Notes: a model not told the origin generated them from the sequence alone. A DNA stretch of 64,000 nucleotides from Myoxocephalus aenaeus (GCA_038501785.1 JBAMJR010000006.1:3195001-3259000); one strand, 5' to 3'. Shown: positions 1 to 12,757, numbered from the stretch's first letter. Made by a program: numbers and translations.

Positions 1-1
1 C

Positions 2-1481
2 TTCAGGAAAGCTGACCAAGCAGTGACACTTGCATCTAGATCAACTGTCAAGGTCAAAGGAGAGACAGTGGTAGTGGATCCACAGCTGTTATTCCAGCGG
101 CTTGTAGCAGTGGGAGACCGTTGTGAAGATTTGCCATCACTGTTCCAGTATGAACTCTGCAGTCACCCGCCTGCTTTGTTTGAATCATCCTACCTCCCCC
201 TACAGGCAAACAAGGCAATTCTTGCCGATGTCCTCTGGAAATCTATTGAGCAGCAGCAAAGACAACCCAGCAGTGATGTCCAGCATGTCCTTGATGGGGG
301 CGCATTACTACATCGTTTACCATGGCCACAAGGGTCCACTTATGACAGTGTGTGTGACATGTATGTCAGATATGTCACACGTAAATATGGTACGGCTACA
401 GTCATAGTCTTTGATGGCTACAACGAAGAGCCAACCATAAAAGACGCCACTCAACTGCGTCGAACAGGTGTTGCTCCCGGTGTGACTGTACACTTTTCTG
501 GTGACATGATCATCTAATCCAAAAAGGACCAGTTCCTCAACAATAAGGAAAACAAACAACGGTTCTTGGTTTACCTCAGTGATAAACTTGAGAGGGCTGG
601 GTGTATCACAGACCATGCAAAGCACGATGCAGATGTGCTCATTGTCCAAACTGCCATTGCCTCTGCCAGGACAAAAGACACAGTCTTAGTAGGTGATGAC
701 ACAGACTTGTTAGTACTCTTGTTGCATCATGCTGATCTGAAAGCACATGAGCTGTTTCTGGCACCAGAACCAAAGAAAGCAACAAAAACAAGACGGACAT
801 GGTGCATAAAGCAGACAAAGGAGTTACTTGGTCCCAAGGTGTGTGAAAATCTCCTCTTTATCCATGCCATTTCAGGCTGTGATTCTACATCTTGTGTATT
901 TGGCATAGGAAAGGGAATGGCACTGAAAAAAAGTTAAAAATGACACAAACTTTCTCGAACAAGCTACAGTGTTCAGCCAGTCACAGGAAAATGTGGGAAA
1001 AGGGATTATCTTTGCAGCAGGTGAAAAAGCTCTAGTATCACTGTATGGGGGCGAAAAAGATGAATCACTGGATATGCTGAGATACAGGCGATTCTGTGTT
1101 AAAGTATCTCAGAACTTATCTCAAGTGGAACCTCAAACTCTTCCTCCAACGACAAAAGCTGCAAAGTTCCATAGTCTTCGGGTCTTCTACCAACTGATGG
1201 AGTGGAAAGGGGGAAGTGAACATATGGACCCAAAAGACTGGGGGTGGCATGTTTTGGATGGGAGATTTATGCCAATAATGACCGATCAGCCTGCGGCACC
1301 ATCAGAACTACTAGATGTAGTCCGCTGTAGTTGCAAGAAAGACTGCAGCACAAAGAGATGCACATGCAAAAAACATGGACTCCCTTGCACTGCCATTTGC
1401 GGAGAATGTCGTGGTACAAGCTGCACAAACTCACAGCTGCCTGATTTATCAGATGAATATGACCCAGAGGGGAAGAGCTAA
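2..1481 (+). pseudogene. Decayed intronless gene: XPG/FEN-like nuclease region plus CXC cysteine-rich tail (5' end outside window)
   Basis: An open frame enters from the left edge and runs to a TAA at 515-517, continues in the same frame from about 518 to 930, then needs a one-base shift at the A7 run near 927-933 to continue to the TAG-type end at about 1481. Seen directly: a DDTDLLVLLL motif around 698-730, typical of PIN/FEN-type metal-binding nucleases; a GCDSTSCVFGIGKG motif around 877-915, like the helix-hairpin region of XPG/FEN enzymes; and a cysteine array from about 1318 to 1431 (CSCKKDC...RCTCKKHG...CGEC...SCTN) resembling TSO1/tesmin CXC zinc-binding repeats. The segments join smoothly, so one nonsense codon and one frameshift explain all breaks. 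The whole stretch has no introns. I recall similar multicopy predicted proteins in fish and invertebrates but cannot name the family. Most likely a degenerate mobile-element-borne gene or retrocopy. Confidence 0.65.
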
Positions 1482-1560
1482 GCAAGGAACAACCTAGGAA
1501 CTTATATATGTGATGCCAGAACCAAGAGCCACTGACTAGGGGTCGAGGATCCAGGCTGGT

Positions 1561-1592
1561 TAAAAAAAAAAAACATAAAATAAAAAAAAAAA
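1561..1592 (+). repeat. A-rich tract after the decayed gene
   Basis: About 80 bases after the terminal stop of the preceding broken frame there are two adenine runs separated by a short CATAAAAT-like spacer. It could be the poly(A) tail of a retrocopy, or the junction between two mobile fragments. The sequence fits either reading. Confidence 0.5.
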
Positions 1593-1720
1593 CCTCCCCT
1601 GCTGTTGCTACCTTGTCGTGGTGGGGAGGCTTGTGTGCCTCCGGGACCCTGAAAACTATACCGGCGGGGATTATACCCCTGGCAGATACTACCAAGCCAG
1701 ACAGTTTTCAGGTTAGAGGT
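1593..1720 (+). mobile_element. Fragment resembling the 5' region of a fish non-LTR retrotransposon
   Basis: The segment containing CTACCTTGTCGTGGTGGGGA and a following cytosine/guanine-rich stretch looks like a 5' leader I associate with fish non-LTR retrotransposons (possibly Tx1- or R2-like). No reverse transcriptase frame follows within the next kilobase, so at most a short relic is present. The family assignment rests on memory of the motif only. Confidence 0.3.
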
Positions 1721-1785
1721 CAGTCTAAAAGCAGCATTGCCATCATATTCAATAAATGTAGAGCTTATGTGCTTATTCAAATACA

Positions 1786-2050
1786 TTTCAAAAGAAACTT
1801 GTAATACAAAAAAAGTTACCTTTCATGAAGACTTTCATTGTGTTAAGTTTTATTGTTGTAGGAGTAAAGGAAAAAAATAAGCCTATTTGGGTATATTCTG
1901 GGCATGTACGATTAGTGTATAGCTCATTTGCATAATAAAATAAATTTTCAAAGAAACTCGTAATACAAAAAATGTTAGTTTTCATGGATACTTTCATTGT
2001 GTAAAGTTTCATTTTGATAGGAGTAAAGGAAAAAAATAGCCCCATTGGGG
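1786..2050. repeat. Two-copy imperfect tandem repeat, about 160-bp period
   Basis: The stretch from about 1789 (TTTCAAAAGAAACTTGTAAT...) recurs from about 1948 (TTTCAAAGAAACTCGTAAT...). Both copies share TTTCATGNANACTTTCATTGTG and GGAGTAAAGGAAAAAAATA. The copies differ by scattered substitutions, so the duplication is old. It may be the 3' part of the decayed element to its left. The flanking 2050-2515 is AT-rich with nothing recognised. Confidence 0.6.
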
Positions 2051-2515
2051 TGTATTGTTGTCTCGCCTATTGGCAAACATGTCGGATTGATGAGAATTAA
2101 ACATATTTCCTCAACTAAGATTTCTTAGGACTTTTAGTATGTTGTTCTGGACACCTCATAGAAATTATCTGAGCTGAAAAAAAATCTTTTACAATTTGTC
2201 TGTTTTTTGGCCCAAAAATGCCTTACTTTGCCTGGCCTATGAGGAATTAATGCCAACATGGCAGGTGTGCTCAATTTTATTTTATACTCCTTTTGGATAA
2301 TCTATGGCCGGATTAAGATGGGCAGAAATGAGCCACGGTGAGCCTCCCACAGTCTGTGCAATGTTTACAGTTTTTCTCAACCTTATCGCCAGACAAAAAC
2401 ATCAATATTGGATGATTCTGCAAAACCCTGGATTATGTTCAGTGACAAGCATTTTATAATGTCCGATGTCTGACCTATTGAAATTCTCACTTCTAACAAT
2501 ATCAGTGTATGGCAG

Positions 2516-2785
2516 CTACAGTATGGCATGGTTAAGGTTCGGGAAAATGACTGAATGTTGGCATTCCTGGAATATGGGGCAGCTGAGGTTCAGGAGGTAC
2601 ACCAGGTTGGCCACTGTGCGGAAAATCAGCGCGTTGCGATCTCTGGCTCCTCCAATCTGCATGTGATGTGCAGCACGTTGAATGGTTGTAAATCTGGAAA
2701 GGTGCTTTTCAAATGCAAGCCCATTTATCAAGTCCAATACCACCCTGTCCCAGTGACAGGTGTTAGATGGGTTGGAAAACCTCAC
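2516..2785 (-). pseudogene. Possible remnant coding segment, unassigned
   Basis: The minus strand holds an open stretch of about 90 codons with balanced, protein-like composition, including FTTIQRAAHHMQIGGARDRN and a hydrophobic FRTVANLVYLLNLSCPIF segment. There is no clear ATG or splice signal at its left end, and it stops at both sides. It may be a relic of a mobile-element protein. No family recognised. Confidence 0.22.
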
Positions 2786-2917
2786 TCTGAATGTTTAACA
2801 GGGGATATAATCTCTGAATAACACACCTGGGCTTGTTGAAAAAGACAGGGGTAGTAATACGTTTAATCATAAGGTATAACTGCTAATGTTGTGCTCATGT
2901 CTGTCTGTAAAAAACAG

Positions 2918-3027
2918 GGATCAGAGATCAAATCCAGAAGCTGTCAGGAAACTACACCCACCGGAAGCCCCCAGGCAGCTGGCATGATGTGAAGACCAAC
3001 TACTACCTGACACATTTAATCAAGTGA
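2918..3027 (+). CDS. Candidate terminal coding exon, unassigned
   Basis: A reasonable splice acceptor (TGTCTGTAAAAAACAG) at 2904-2917 is followed by a frame that starts two bases in and runs 35 codons to TGA at 3025-3027, with the protein-like sequence KLSGNYTHRKPPGSWHDV and YYLTHLIK. The other two frames stop sooner. No partner exon was found to the left, where mobile DNA lies. It may be the last exon of a gene mostly outside the window, or a chance frame. Confidence 0.25.
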
Positions 3028-4876
3028 GAGGGTCCACATTCAGACAGGCATGGTCCACAGGGAACGTGCAGAAGGGCCTCACAGAAAAAGCAAGAGAAAG
3101 GGAGAAAAAGACTATCTCGACTGATTTATTCTCTCAATCCTTGATTGAAATTTGTCTACTGTCATTTAAATACGTGACTGGAAAGAGGGATTTAGTTATA
3201 CTTTAAATGAATCAATGCAACCATAAACTGTAAAAAAAGAAAATCCTTTTGTACTGATACTGCAACAAAAATTAAAAATCAATTGAGAAATGATGAAACA
3301 AGATATGGTTGATGGCTTGATAGGAAATCAAGCCATCAACACAGTTTAGTTTCATATGTCAATATCTGTGAACATTAAACATGCTAAATCTACAATACAT
3401 CGGAAATGTTGCAGATGAGTCGTGCACTGCTTTCTTTTAGTCAAGCTATATGGGACATGAGATCTTTGTAGTCTAAATATTACCAGTGCAGAAGAGAATA
3501 CAAGGATACAAATGTATAACCCTGTTACATCTGTAAATTGATTGACATTTTTCAAACATTGAAAAGGGTTGAAATGAACTCCGTCAGTAGTCAAGCCTTT
3601 AGTTTCTACAGATTTCTTTATATTTTCAAATAGATCTAAACACTGCTGTTTCTAGTGTTAGCCTTCGATGAATCAGCAATGGCTTATTTTAAGGACTTAA
3701 GGACCTAAGGTAGGATAAGCTGTTATTCAACTTTATTTGGATTTTGATATCAAGAATTTGGAAAGATAGCTAAAGTTCTCAGAGGTTGCATGCAGTATTT
3801 TGAATGCAAAATCAATTGACGGAACGATATTTTGTAATGAAGCTTGAATGCAGGTCTCAACAAAAACTGCTGTTGCATTTAAATTCTAATGACACCATAA
3901 GTTCCTCCCACAAGGCAGTTTTAATTATTTTTAAATTAATTAAATCAGTCAATCTATTGGTCACTGTGAAAGTACCATTGTGCCCTCTACTGCTGGAATT
4001 CAATACATCCTGAACTTGCGAGCAGATGCACATATATTTGGAGAGACACTACTGGATAACTTCCTCATTACTGTACAAAGGCCAACAGGTGGCGGTTAGC
4101 GGATGATAATAATTATAATATGTCTATTTATTCAGCACCTTTAAAAGAAGTCACAAAGTGTTTCACAACAAGACACTAAATAGCGTGTTAAAGACAAAAC
4201 TACAGAATATGGCCCTTAAGCATGGAGCGAGAAGATCCCTGTTTATCTAACGTTGGTTAGTGAGACAGTAACTGGCTGGGGCCAATCATGCCAAGAATGA
4301 ACTATCTTGATCTGCAGTCTAATGTGCTAGCTTTCCATAGAAGTCGTATCCCGTCATGGTGCCAGGACTCGTAATGGCTGACTGACATTGTCTGTTTTCA
4401 ATATGCTTCACAATCATTGGGCCATTGTACGTGACTATGTGATATTTTGACCTGAGACCTATTACTGTTACTCTGCTGATCGCTCTCATGCAACGCAGCT
4501 TTCTGCCCAGCTCCCTCCAACGGCCCTTAACCGCCACCTTGTGTGGTATTGACTTAAATAAGATGTATGCTCATGTAAGCCTGGTCTCCTATTACATTTC
4601 CATACAGCAAAACTGCATGTGAATTACAAAACACAAGGCTTTCTTTCACCCAGGAGACTGCTGTCCTTGCCGCTGTCCATATTCTGAGAGCTTTTCTCAA
4701 AGAGAAAAGCCTTTTCTGCTCAATACAACTGTATAACCAGTTGCTATAAATGTATAAATTGTCAATTTCTTGATGTAAGCGTCTCTGACTAAACTGATTT
4801 AGTTGATTCCACTGTCTCAAGTGTCCAGGGTAAAAAAATGCTTTCTCCTTAAAGTTCAGTTTTACTATACTATACA

Positions 4877-4878
<2 letters not shown>
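3028..4878. other. Intergenic, no gene seen; short dispersed-repeat fragment near 4110-4185
   Basis: AT-rich DNA without convincing exons. At 4110-4185 the sequence CTATTTATTCAGCACCTTT followed by CACAAAGTGTTTCACAA resembles the 3' tail shared by many fish L2-type LINEs and SINEs. Nothing else stands out before the microsatellite. Confidence 0.4.

Positions 4879-4948
<70 letters not shown>
4879..4948. repeat. (AT)n microsatellite, about 35 units
   Basis: An uninterrupted alternating AT run of 70 bases. Apparent reading frames across it on both strands (repeating Tyr-Ile) are low-complexity artefacts. Confidence 0.97.
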
Positions 4949-4951
<3 letters not shown>

Positions 4952-7909
4952 CTCGGTGTGGGCTGTCTTTTATAAAGAGATTCTGCATTCATATGCAGAT
5001 TTTGGTATTGGAAGCCTTTTGGTTTCCATTTGTAACCCGAGTCGTATTCTAATATCATCTCTCAGTTTAAATTCAAATCGCTAATCTCAAATTGCTAATC
5101 TCTAAGCAAATAATAAGCAGCGAATGGAAAAGGAAGTCTTTGCCTGGAGATCCGCTGTCTGCACCGGAACCCCAGAATTACTGACGCTTATCAGACCGAT
5201 AGCCTATGATGGGTTACGAGATGGATGACGCTGTAACCTTTCAACACCTTATTGACAAGATACATCCTTGGTGCTGGAAATAAGGTACAGCAAGTCATAA
5301 GACTTTTTAGCCATTAGACTTTTGCATTAGAATAATTTTCCTTTTTAGGTTGCACATGGTGGCAGATTTCTCCTCCAGCTCATTTGGGCGGTGGGGAGTC
5401 GGTCACTGGCTGGATGAGTCCCCAGCATGCTGTTTAGTGGGGTTATGTGGCAGCAGGAGGCTGTTTCAGGCATCATGTGTGACTGGAGAGTGATTAGTGA
5501 CTCAAATGAGCGGATTGCACAGCTTTAAGTAGGTGAATTAACAGCTGAGTAAACAGTGCTTACATAGCATTCATAGTAATCTCCATTTCTTACACTGAGT
5601 CTGGGTCCACACACAACTGTGCACACACAGTTGTTTGTTTTCTTCAAATAGAGAGCTCTGTGTGACTGTGTGCTGGTCTTTATTCATGTCCTTCAATAAC
5701 CCCGGAGACAGACTTGTTTCAATGAAACATTATACTTCAAAATGTAAAGAAATCGGCTTATGCAAATGCATCATGACAATTTACCACATCTCGGATACTA
5801 CAGCATATAGAAATGTATTGTTTTAGCCAACACACACACACATAAATGTCTCATTTATTCCCTGTTGTTCGACTATATGACTGTTTTTCAGTAACTCATT
5901 TGAGAAATACATTTGTTACCCCGAGGGTGAAGCTTCATGAATTAAAGTGAGAGTAGCATCTTTTTCAATCTTATCAGGTCACGGTCATTATTCAAACAAA
6001 CAGACGTTGGCACAGTTTTCTCAAAGGTTTTATAGTTTTCTCGAAACCAATTTAAAAAGTTGCATCAAGAAAAGAAAAAAAAGATACCACACAGTTAATT
6101 ATGTTCAGTATAACTGGATGAAGGCAACACATGGCACATGCAGCACGTGTAGAATAACAATGTGTGAGCGTAAAGATGGCAAGGATTTAAAAATAAAAAT
6201 GTTATTAGTCTTTTTTTTTCTTGTCTTGTAAACATTTTCACATCAATTAACTTCAGTCAGATGAGGGGGCATATTGTATGCCTGCTATAACAGGCATAAC
6301 ATATGCTAAACAAATCCTTATCCTTATCATGTCTCGAACTCTACTACACATAATCTCACGGAAGATTCCATGTCTGAACACAGGTTCACCTGAAGTGAGA
6401 GCGCTGCACGCCTGTGTTTTTGTTGTAATGAGGCATTGACAACATTCACCAGTGATGGGGTCTTTCATCACTCAAACGACTACATAACGCTGGAAATCAT
6501 TTAGCTGCACATATGGAGAGCGCTATCAAGGTCTCCTCGGTGGTTTTCAACAGAGACACAATCCATCCACCAATGCAACACAAACAAGATCAGCAGTCGG
6601 AAAGAATCAAGAGAATCTGTATTAAAATGCAGGACTTGCAGACAGATCCCTGCCAACAGTGTGTGAATTGCTTTTTGGATTTTTAGCTTTAAACATGAAG
6701 AAAATAACCTCGGCTCTGAGAAAGACAGTTGAATGAGTTCAAGATAAAAAGTTTAAATAGCCCTTAATCCATTCCTGTCATTGTAATGCTGAAAAGAGTG
6801 TCCTGTTTTTCCATAAACAAATGTGTTATTAACTATTATTTCCTATTAGCAGAAGTCATCACATTGGATCAATAATGGACACATAATTCAGCTTGTTTTC
6901 CATTTATTTAATTATTTGTGCTCTATTGTTCCTGGCTGTCATGAAGAAAATAACGTATGCACTGATGATGATTGCATCCTTTATTTTGACCTCAGCAGTT
7001 CGAGTTCGGTTTTGATTGTTTATCTGTTTGTCTGTTAGATTTCAATACATCTCAAAAGCTTATTTCAATTATTTCCAAATGACATAAGCACAGCATCTGA
7101 TATTGTTTGTTATTGTGTTGCCGATCTGGTTATGGAGACTAAAAGTATACATGTAAGCAGCCCTGCCGACATATGGTTGTTTCAGCAAATTCTCCCAAAA
7201 ACTACATTTGTTTATGTTCAAATGGCAAAGCCGACGTTGAAATCATGACTCGTATTTTGATGTTTGATTTGGAGGCCCGTGTTCATACGACACCAGCACA
7301 GCTCTACTACTCTCCATGTCTGTGGTAATAATACAAATCTTAGTATATGAGTGCTATTTTAGCATTCATCTCAAAGTCCAACTGAATGATCAGTTTTCAA
7401 GTGAAAATATTGACCTGTTAGTAGCACTATATGAGACAACTCTCTGACAATTGACGATAAAGCTGTATGCAGCTTAATGCTACATTATCATCAATGCTGA
7501 GGCTTCCGATTAAGATTTCATTTAATTGCAGATAAATGATTCATGCTCAGATAAATCTAAAGATCTTTATGATTGAAGGCTAGTTGCGTATCATGTTGAG
7601 CATCTTGATGGACTGATTCACAGTAAAAATGTGTGACAATAGGACCGTTAGGTCCTGTTGTGATGGAAGACAGGTTTTTTCTCAATCCAAAGATATCACA
7701 ATCTCTCAAAGTCAATGATTAAGTGTTCTCTCATTTGGAAATTAATTCACACACAATCAGCTATTTATAGTACTGCCTTCGATTGTTAGCACTTAAAACA
7801 CTCGCCTACCCATGTTATTGTGAATCAGGCCCACTGTAGCGTGGCCCGTGGGATCACTTAAAATGGCGCATGAGCAGCAAGTGTGCTGTGTGTCTAGGAA
7901 TGACCTTAC
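4949..7909. other. Intergenic, no gene recognised
   Basis: AT-rich sequence with stops in all frames and no exon with matching splice sites that I could support. A short run of ACACAC occurs near 5830. No RNA gene was seen. Confidence 0.5.
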
Positions 7910-8128
7910 CTTCCCTTAAAGAAAAACATCCTTGAAGTAAAAAAAACTGTGATGCTCTGGGGCTCGGGAGAGATCTCCATCCCCAGAAGAGACGTTGGCA
8001 CAGGCAGACCTGCTTTGGGAAGAGGAGCGCCGGAGGGCCCCGCGGGCTGATGAGTCACTTTGAGGCAGATCTGAGAATACCGTTCTGGCTGCAGGGGCTG
8101 GAGAATCGTCAACCACACGGTTTTTAAC
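7910..8128 (-). CDS. Candidate internal exon on the minus strand, unassigned
   Basis: On the minus strand a 219-base GC-rich block sits between an acceptor-like end (CTTTCCTTCATCTTCAG) and a strong donor (GGGAAG followed by GTAAGG). Frame 0 reads a serine-rich, disordered-looking segment with RGALRRSSSQSRSACANVSS but meets TAA six bases before the donor; another frame is open throughout. The block is far more GC-rich than its surroundings. Either it is a real exon of a minus-strand gene with large introns, possibly with a sequence error in the T8 run near its end, or a conserved non-coding block. No partner exon was confirmed. Confidence 0.3.
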
Positions 8129-10364
8129 CTGAAGATGAAGGAAAGAGGCTCCCCCTCACTTTCTCACTAATATCAGATAACAATGAATGAATCATATTTT
8201 AGTTTGCATTTATTCACAACACAAGTTATTGAATTATTGTGGCCATGCTTGCACGATGCAGAGGTGGATGCTCCGAATTATTTTTCATGGCAAACACAAA
8301 GGTGTGTTTCTAAGGCAAAGAGAACAGGGCAAATCACTATATGCAGGGAATAATAGTCTCTAGACACACAGATAGCAAAGTAAAGATTCTGCCTTAAGTA
8401 CAAAATGCCATGCTGCAGAAAATGAAATAATTCAGGCTCTTATCTGACTGTGTATTAGAAATTACTTTTTTATCTTAAGAAGACTGTATGAACCGATGAA
8501 CTAAATGTAGTGCATAAGGTGTCCTCTAAGCAGAGCAAAAGATTACTTTACTCTATTATACAGTCATTTGAAAGAGAGGTAAAGGTTAATGATGAAAGGA
8601 GGGTCGCTGTCTGTGGTCAAAGGTGCCACACAGGCAGACAGCGGATTAATCATGAATGTTTTACAGAAATGACTCGGCACATAGGAAATGCTTTCATTGA
8701 TGGGTTAATCAAATGTATTCCATCTTCTTTCAAGTGTGGCTTAGGTACATTCAGTCCTCCTTGCTTATTATCTGTCTTGTAGGTAGATATTTGCATTGCG
8801 TGAATGTCCTATCTTACCTGGTCCTGTTTCTATTCAGCTATAATAATAAATATGTGGTATCTATTACTAAACACTGTTGTGTATTGGAGGATTATGCCAA
8901 AATGCTTTTGGTTATTGATGTGGTGGGGAATGCTCTCCAGAGAAGGAAGCATATGGTGTATGGTTGTGAATGCAGCCATGAGGCTGGCTCCTCCCCCAAC
9001 CAATTCCCTAATCAGTGCCAGTTTATGAAAGGCACCTGTTGGCATCGCCTCATTCCTTTTTGGCCCCTGTGGTTACAGGTATGTATTGAATGTGATCACC
9101 ACACATGCCAACCATTATGAAATACAGCCACAATTATTTAGTCTGGAGTGGACTGACATGTTGGCTGGACATTGTTTTTAGAAATGTCTTCATTGTCCTG
9201 CTGTCTGAGTGACTACATATGTTAGTACCCCATATAGGTATATTCACAATGCTCATTTGTATTATTTTGCATCATGTTGAGCCCTGTTAATCCCTGTTTA
9301 TCAGTTGAAGGTTCACCTGCTGCTGTTTTGTCTGCTTTATAGCCTCTGCTTTGCCTCTGTTTTGGCTGTTTTGATCATTTTCTTTGATTCCTTTAATAAA
9401 AGCGTTGGTTTATTTTTACGAAACACATCTGTCTCATATCAGTAACACATCTGTGGGCCTTAACAATTCAAAAAAGCATATATTAAGGTTGTTAAGCTTA
9501 TATTTCCATGAGGTTTAATTCCCCAGCTCCCTCTCATTTTACCCCAAAGGCCCCGCCATATTGAGAATTAAGTTAAATTTGAAATTTTGTGGATTTGAAA
9601 TTTTTTATGGATTATAGTTGCTTTTGATGTGTCCAAATAAATTTGAGTCAACCGTAGTACTTTTTTTTACCTAAACATAATCAATTGTTGTGTTCTTTTT
9701 AGTTTGTTTTGTTGTATCTTGTATAGCTGCTATTTCAAGCCAAGATACCGTGATTTCTACTACCTAACTACCTATTTATTTGTTTCAGTTTCATTTCAAA
9801 CGTAATAGCTAGTGGAGAATAATCATCGGTCAGGGGTGCGTGTTTGGATTTCTGCTTTTTGTTTACATATCAAGAATGCGATGGTGCTCCAATTTATTAA
9901 TTTCTCTCTCTTGTTTCTCCACTACAGCTCTGTATTTTCAAAGCAAAAAAGTCTCCTTTGCTGGTGCTACTTGACACCTGAGATCATGTTGGATTTAATT
10001 TTTTTTCAGCTAGGAAAGGGTTTGAAACGACCCCAGTTTGAGGTCAAATCGTTGAGATGCTGCATGTTGATAGTTCCCGTTCAAAAAAGAATCCCAATGC
10101 AGAAACTTGCTCCTAAAAATGCAATGTCTGTTTGTGTATCTTAATGTGTTAAAGCATGAAACTTCACTTTTCACCCCCAAATCTATATCTGGGTATGCAT
10201 GTGATGTGTTTTTATGATATAAAAATAAAATAAAAGCCACATTAATAATGCAAATGAGTTGACCTCAGGACCACCCAATCAAGAGGGCGAGGTTACTATG
10301 GCAACATGAAACAAAGATAGCAGCGGCATCTACAAAATCCATGTTGAATGAGATACACCACAAA
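8129..10364. other. Intergenic, no gene recognised
   Basis: AT-rich with small chance frames only. Around 8930-9430 the sequence (GGCTCCTCCCCCAACCAAT, later CACCTGTTGGCA and CCTTTAATAAAAGCGTTGG) looks like a degraded dispersed element, but I could not define its ends. Confidence 0.4.
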
Positions 10365-10412
10365 CTGAAAATACTACAAGCTGAAAATACTACAAGCTGG
10401 AAATACTACAAA
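10365..10412. repeat. Three tandem copies of a 16-bp unit
   Basis: The unit CTGAAAATACTACAAG occurs twice exactly and then once as CTGGAAATACTACAAA. It is a short minisatellite with no coding content. Confidence 0.85.
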
Positions 10413-12517
10413 GCAGCACAGCAACATTCAACCCGAGATGCAACACAATGAAAAGTTCCTTTGTGCTGAACGTTGCCAGAGTATCAATACACTTGAGAAA
10501 TGAGACCGGCTGAATGTAATCCACTGAATCGTTTCAATACAACAACCCAGTAAATGACTCAAAGGTCTGCATTTCACTGTGTGTGTGTGTGTGTTTGAGG
10601 TAGGGAGCAGAACTTATTAATTTAGCGATGCCAACATGCCCTTTAATGTTACACGTTACACCTCGTGCTGAGCGCTACAAAATGCCAACAATGGAACCAT
10701 TGTGTCCTGAACTAACTCTTGTTCACAAAGCCCAGTTTTTTGTATATATAAAAGGTCTTGGCTGAAATGCGCACTGTAGAAATACCCCCTTTCCTCTCAC
10801 TAAGAATACCTTGCTTGTAAGTCTTATGTTCCAGCCAGATGAGGAATACGAGGAATGTCTGCAAGATGCAATCCTCTCAAGTCTAACAAGCGGATCACAG
10901 AGAACGGACCTGTCAATCACACAACGAGAGCAATATCCAGGGCAGGATTTTGTATTTGGAGATAATCATGTCTCCAATGAAAATATCACTGCTCACAACT
11001 ATGCACTAAGAAAATGAAATTATACAATTCTAGCAGTTGTTGGCCAGATCGTTAACACAATTTATGAATTATTGCAAAAACATTTGGAAACAGGTTTGTT
11101 CACAACATTGAAAGATCAAAGTTTCTTGCTTGTCAGTCAGATTGATTTCAAGCCTTTTTACCCGTTGGTTGAGAAAAATGTTTATAGCAGCTTTATTGGC
11201 CTAATTGCTCATACAGTACTTAACCAACCTATATTCAACATGCAGAAGAAGAAAAAAATGTAATCACTAACTTTATGCTTCATGAGGTCAAATTGTTCAA
11301 CAAAAATGTGTATTTACATTTTTCTTGCCCATGAGTCATATTCTTGCCCTTTTGTGTTCATATCTTGTGTTTAAAACAACCAACACACCTCACTGCATTG
11401 CGCTTCATGGATTATTCCTTATTTACACAACTATATGCCATTTAGGAATACCTATATTACATTAGACAATCCTAGCTTGTGGCAATGCAAGCATATTAGG
11501 TGAATACAATCCCCCAGTGGACTGGACATTATTATGTGCAGGCATGTGTTCAAGATAAAGCTTGCTTCAGCAAATGCCTCATACTCAGCAGCAAATTAAA
11601 TTAAAATGACCAATGGGGATTACAGAATAGCGTGAGCCAAGTAAAACATGTTTTAGTTTCCACCACTAATGAGAATAAACCATGTGTCGTGTTTTGATTA
11701 ACATGTCATTTATATTCACTGACTCAGAGATCATGAAAACATCATTCTCGTGAAAAGGTGTATCGAGCATTTGGGCAGTTCCTCATTAAAAGTGAGTAAA
11801 AACTAAGAAGCAGCCACACTCCATTTGACAGCAATCATTTCCATTCATCAAATTGCAGGCACAAGACCCTGATTTCCTCCTTCTAGCTTTAATAGTATGT
11901 TTTGAGTTCTTCATGGCTTGTTATTATTTCCAATGTACTGACAAAACAACAAAACTCTCTTCAACAAAACATTCATAAATCACAGCTCAGGACATTAATG
12001 TAATCAAACATAATGTTGACTTGAAAGTGAGACAGAATCCTGCATGAAGGGAGTGAGAAAACTAGCTGAAAGCAGTTAATATTTTGGAGTTACTATGAAT
12101 GTTTGTGGCATATTCAGATGGAGAGCAGAGAGGTGAATTATGCATCACAAACGGTTCATTTTTTTTTTCTTCAAGCTGACCGCAGCTGCTGCACTAAACT
12201 TCTACAAGGACACATTTTGCATGAAACATTGCTTGAAACATACATCTTGTTGTGTCGATGCAGGGGAAGTTTTCCCCAACCAAGATTAATTCGGAATCTA
12301 CTAAATCTTTAGCAATATTAGAGCTTCAGATCACAAATGGGTTGTTATTCCTATATTATTATATGTGTGCTGTTCTTGTTCATACATACTTTTCTCCTAA
12401 AAAGATAACACTGACCCCTGTACAGAAAAGTGACTTAATGTCAAAGCCTCTCGTATGTTACATGTAGACCATCTTTATATTGTGATGTGATTGTTTTCAT
12501 ACACAATTATTGTTATT
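10413..12517. other. Intergenic, no gene recognised
   Basis: AT-rich sequence with a short (GT)n run near 10578-10596. The small frames have no splice support or recognisable protein features. Confidence 0.5.
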
Positions 12518-12561
<44 letters not shown>

Positions 12562-12562
12562 A
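12518..12562. repeat. (AAC)n microsatellite, 15 units
   Basis: Pure AAC/CAA triplet run of about 45 bases. The minus-strand polycysteine reading across it is an artefact. Confidence 0.95.
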
Positions 12563-12695
12563 GCAAACCATAAACTAAATTGCTTGAAATGCAAATGTAG
12601 GATTTTTTTCTGCTGATATGAGCTATCTCAACCTGCAGAAAGCTACTAACAACCACAACATTGTCACACTGCCAAGCCCACCTCCAGGGTGGTGT

Positions 12696-12697
<2 letters not shown>

Positions 12698-12755
<58 letters not shown>
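12698..12755. repeat. (AC)n microsatellite, 29 units
   Basis: Uninterrupted AC repeat of 58 bases, only 135 bases from the AAC triplet run. Confidence 0.95.

Positions 12756-12757
<2 letters not shown>

Noticed and set aside
4803..5084. Open frames of repeating Tyr-Ile on both strands
   Set aside because: They are translations of the (AT)n microsatellite and flanking chance codons.
10292..10305. X-box-like GTTACTATGGCAAC
   Set aside because: One half-site mismatch and no gene start nearby; likely chance in AT-rich DNA.
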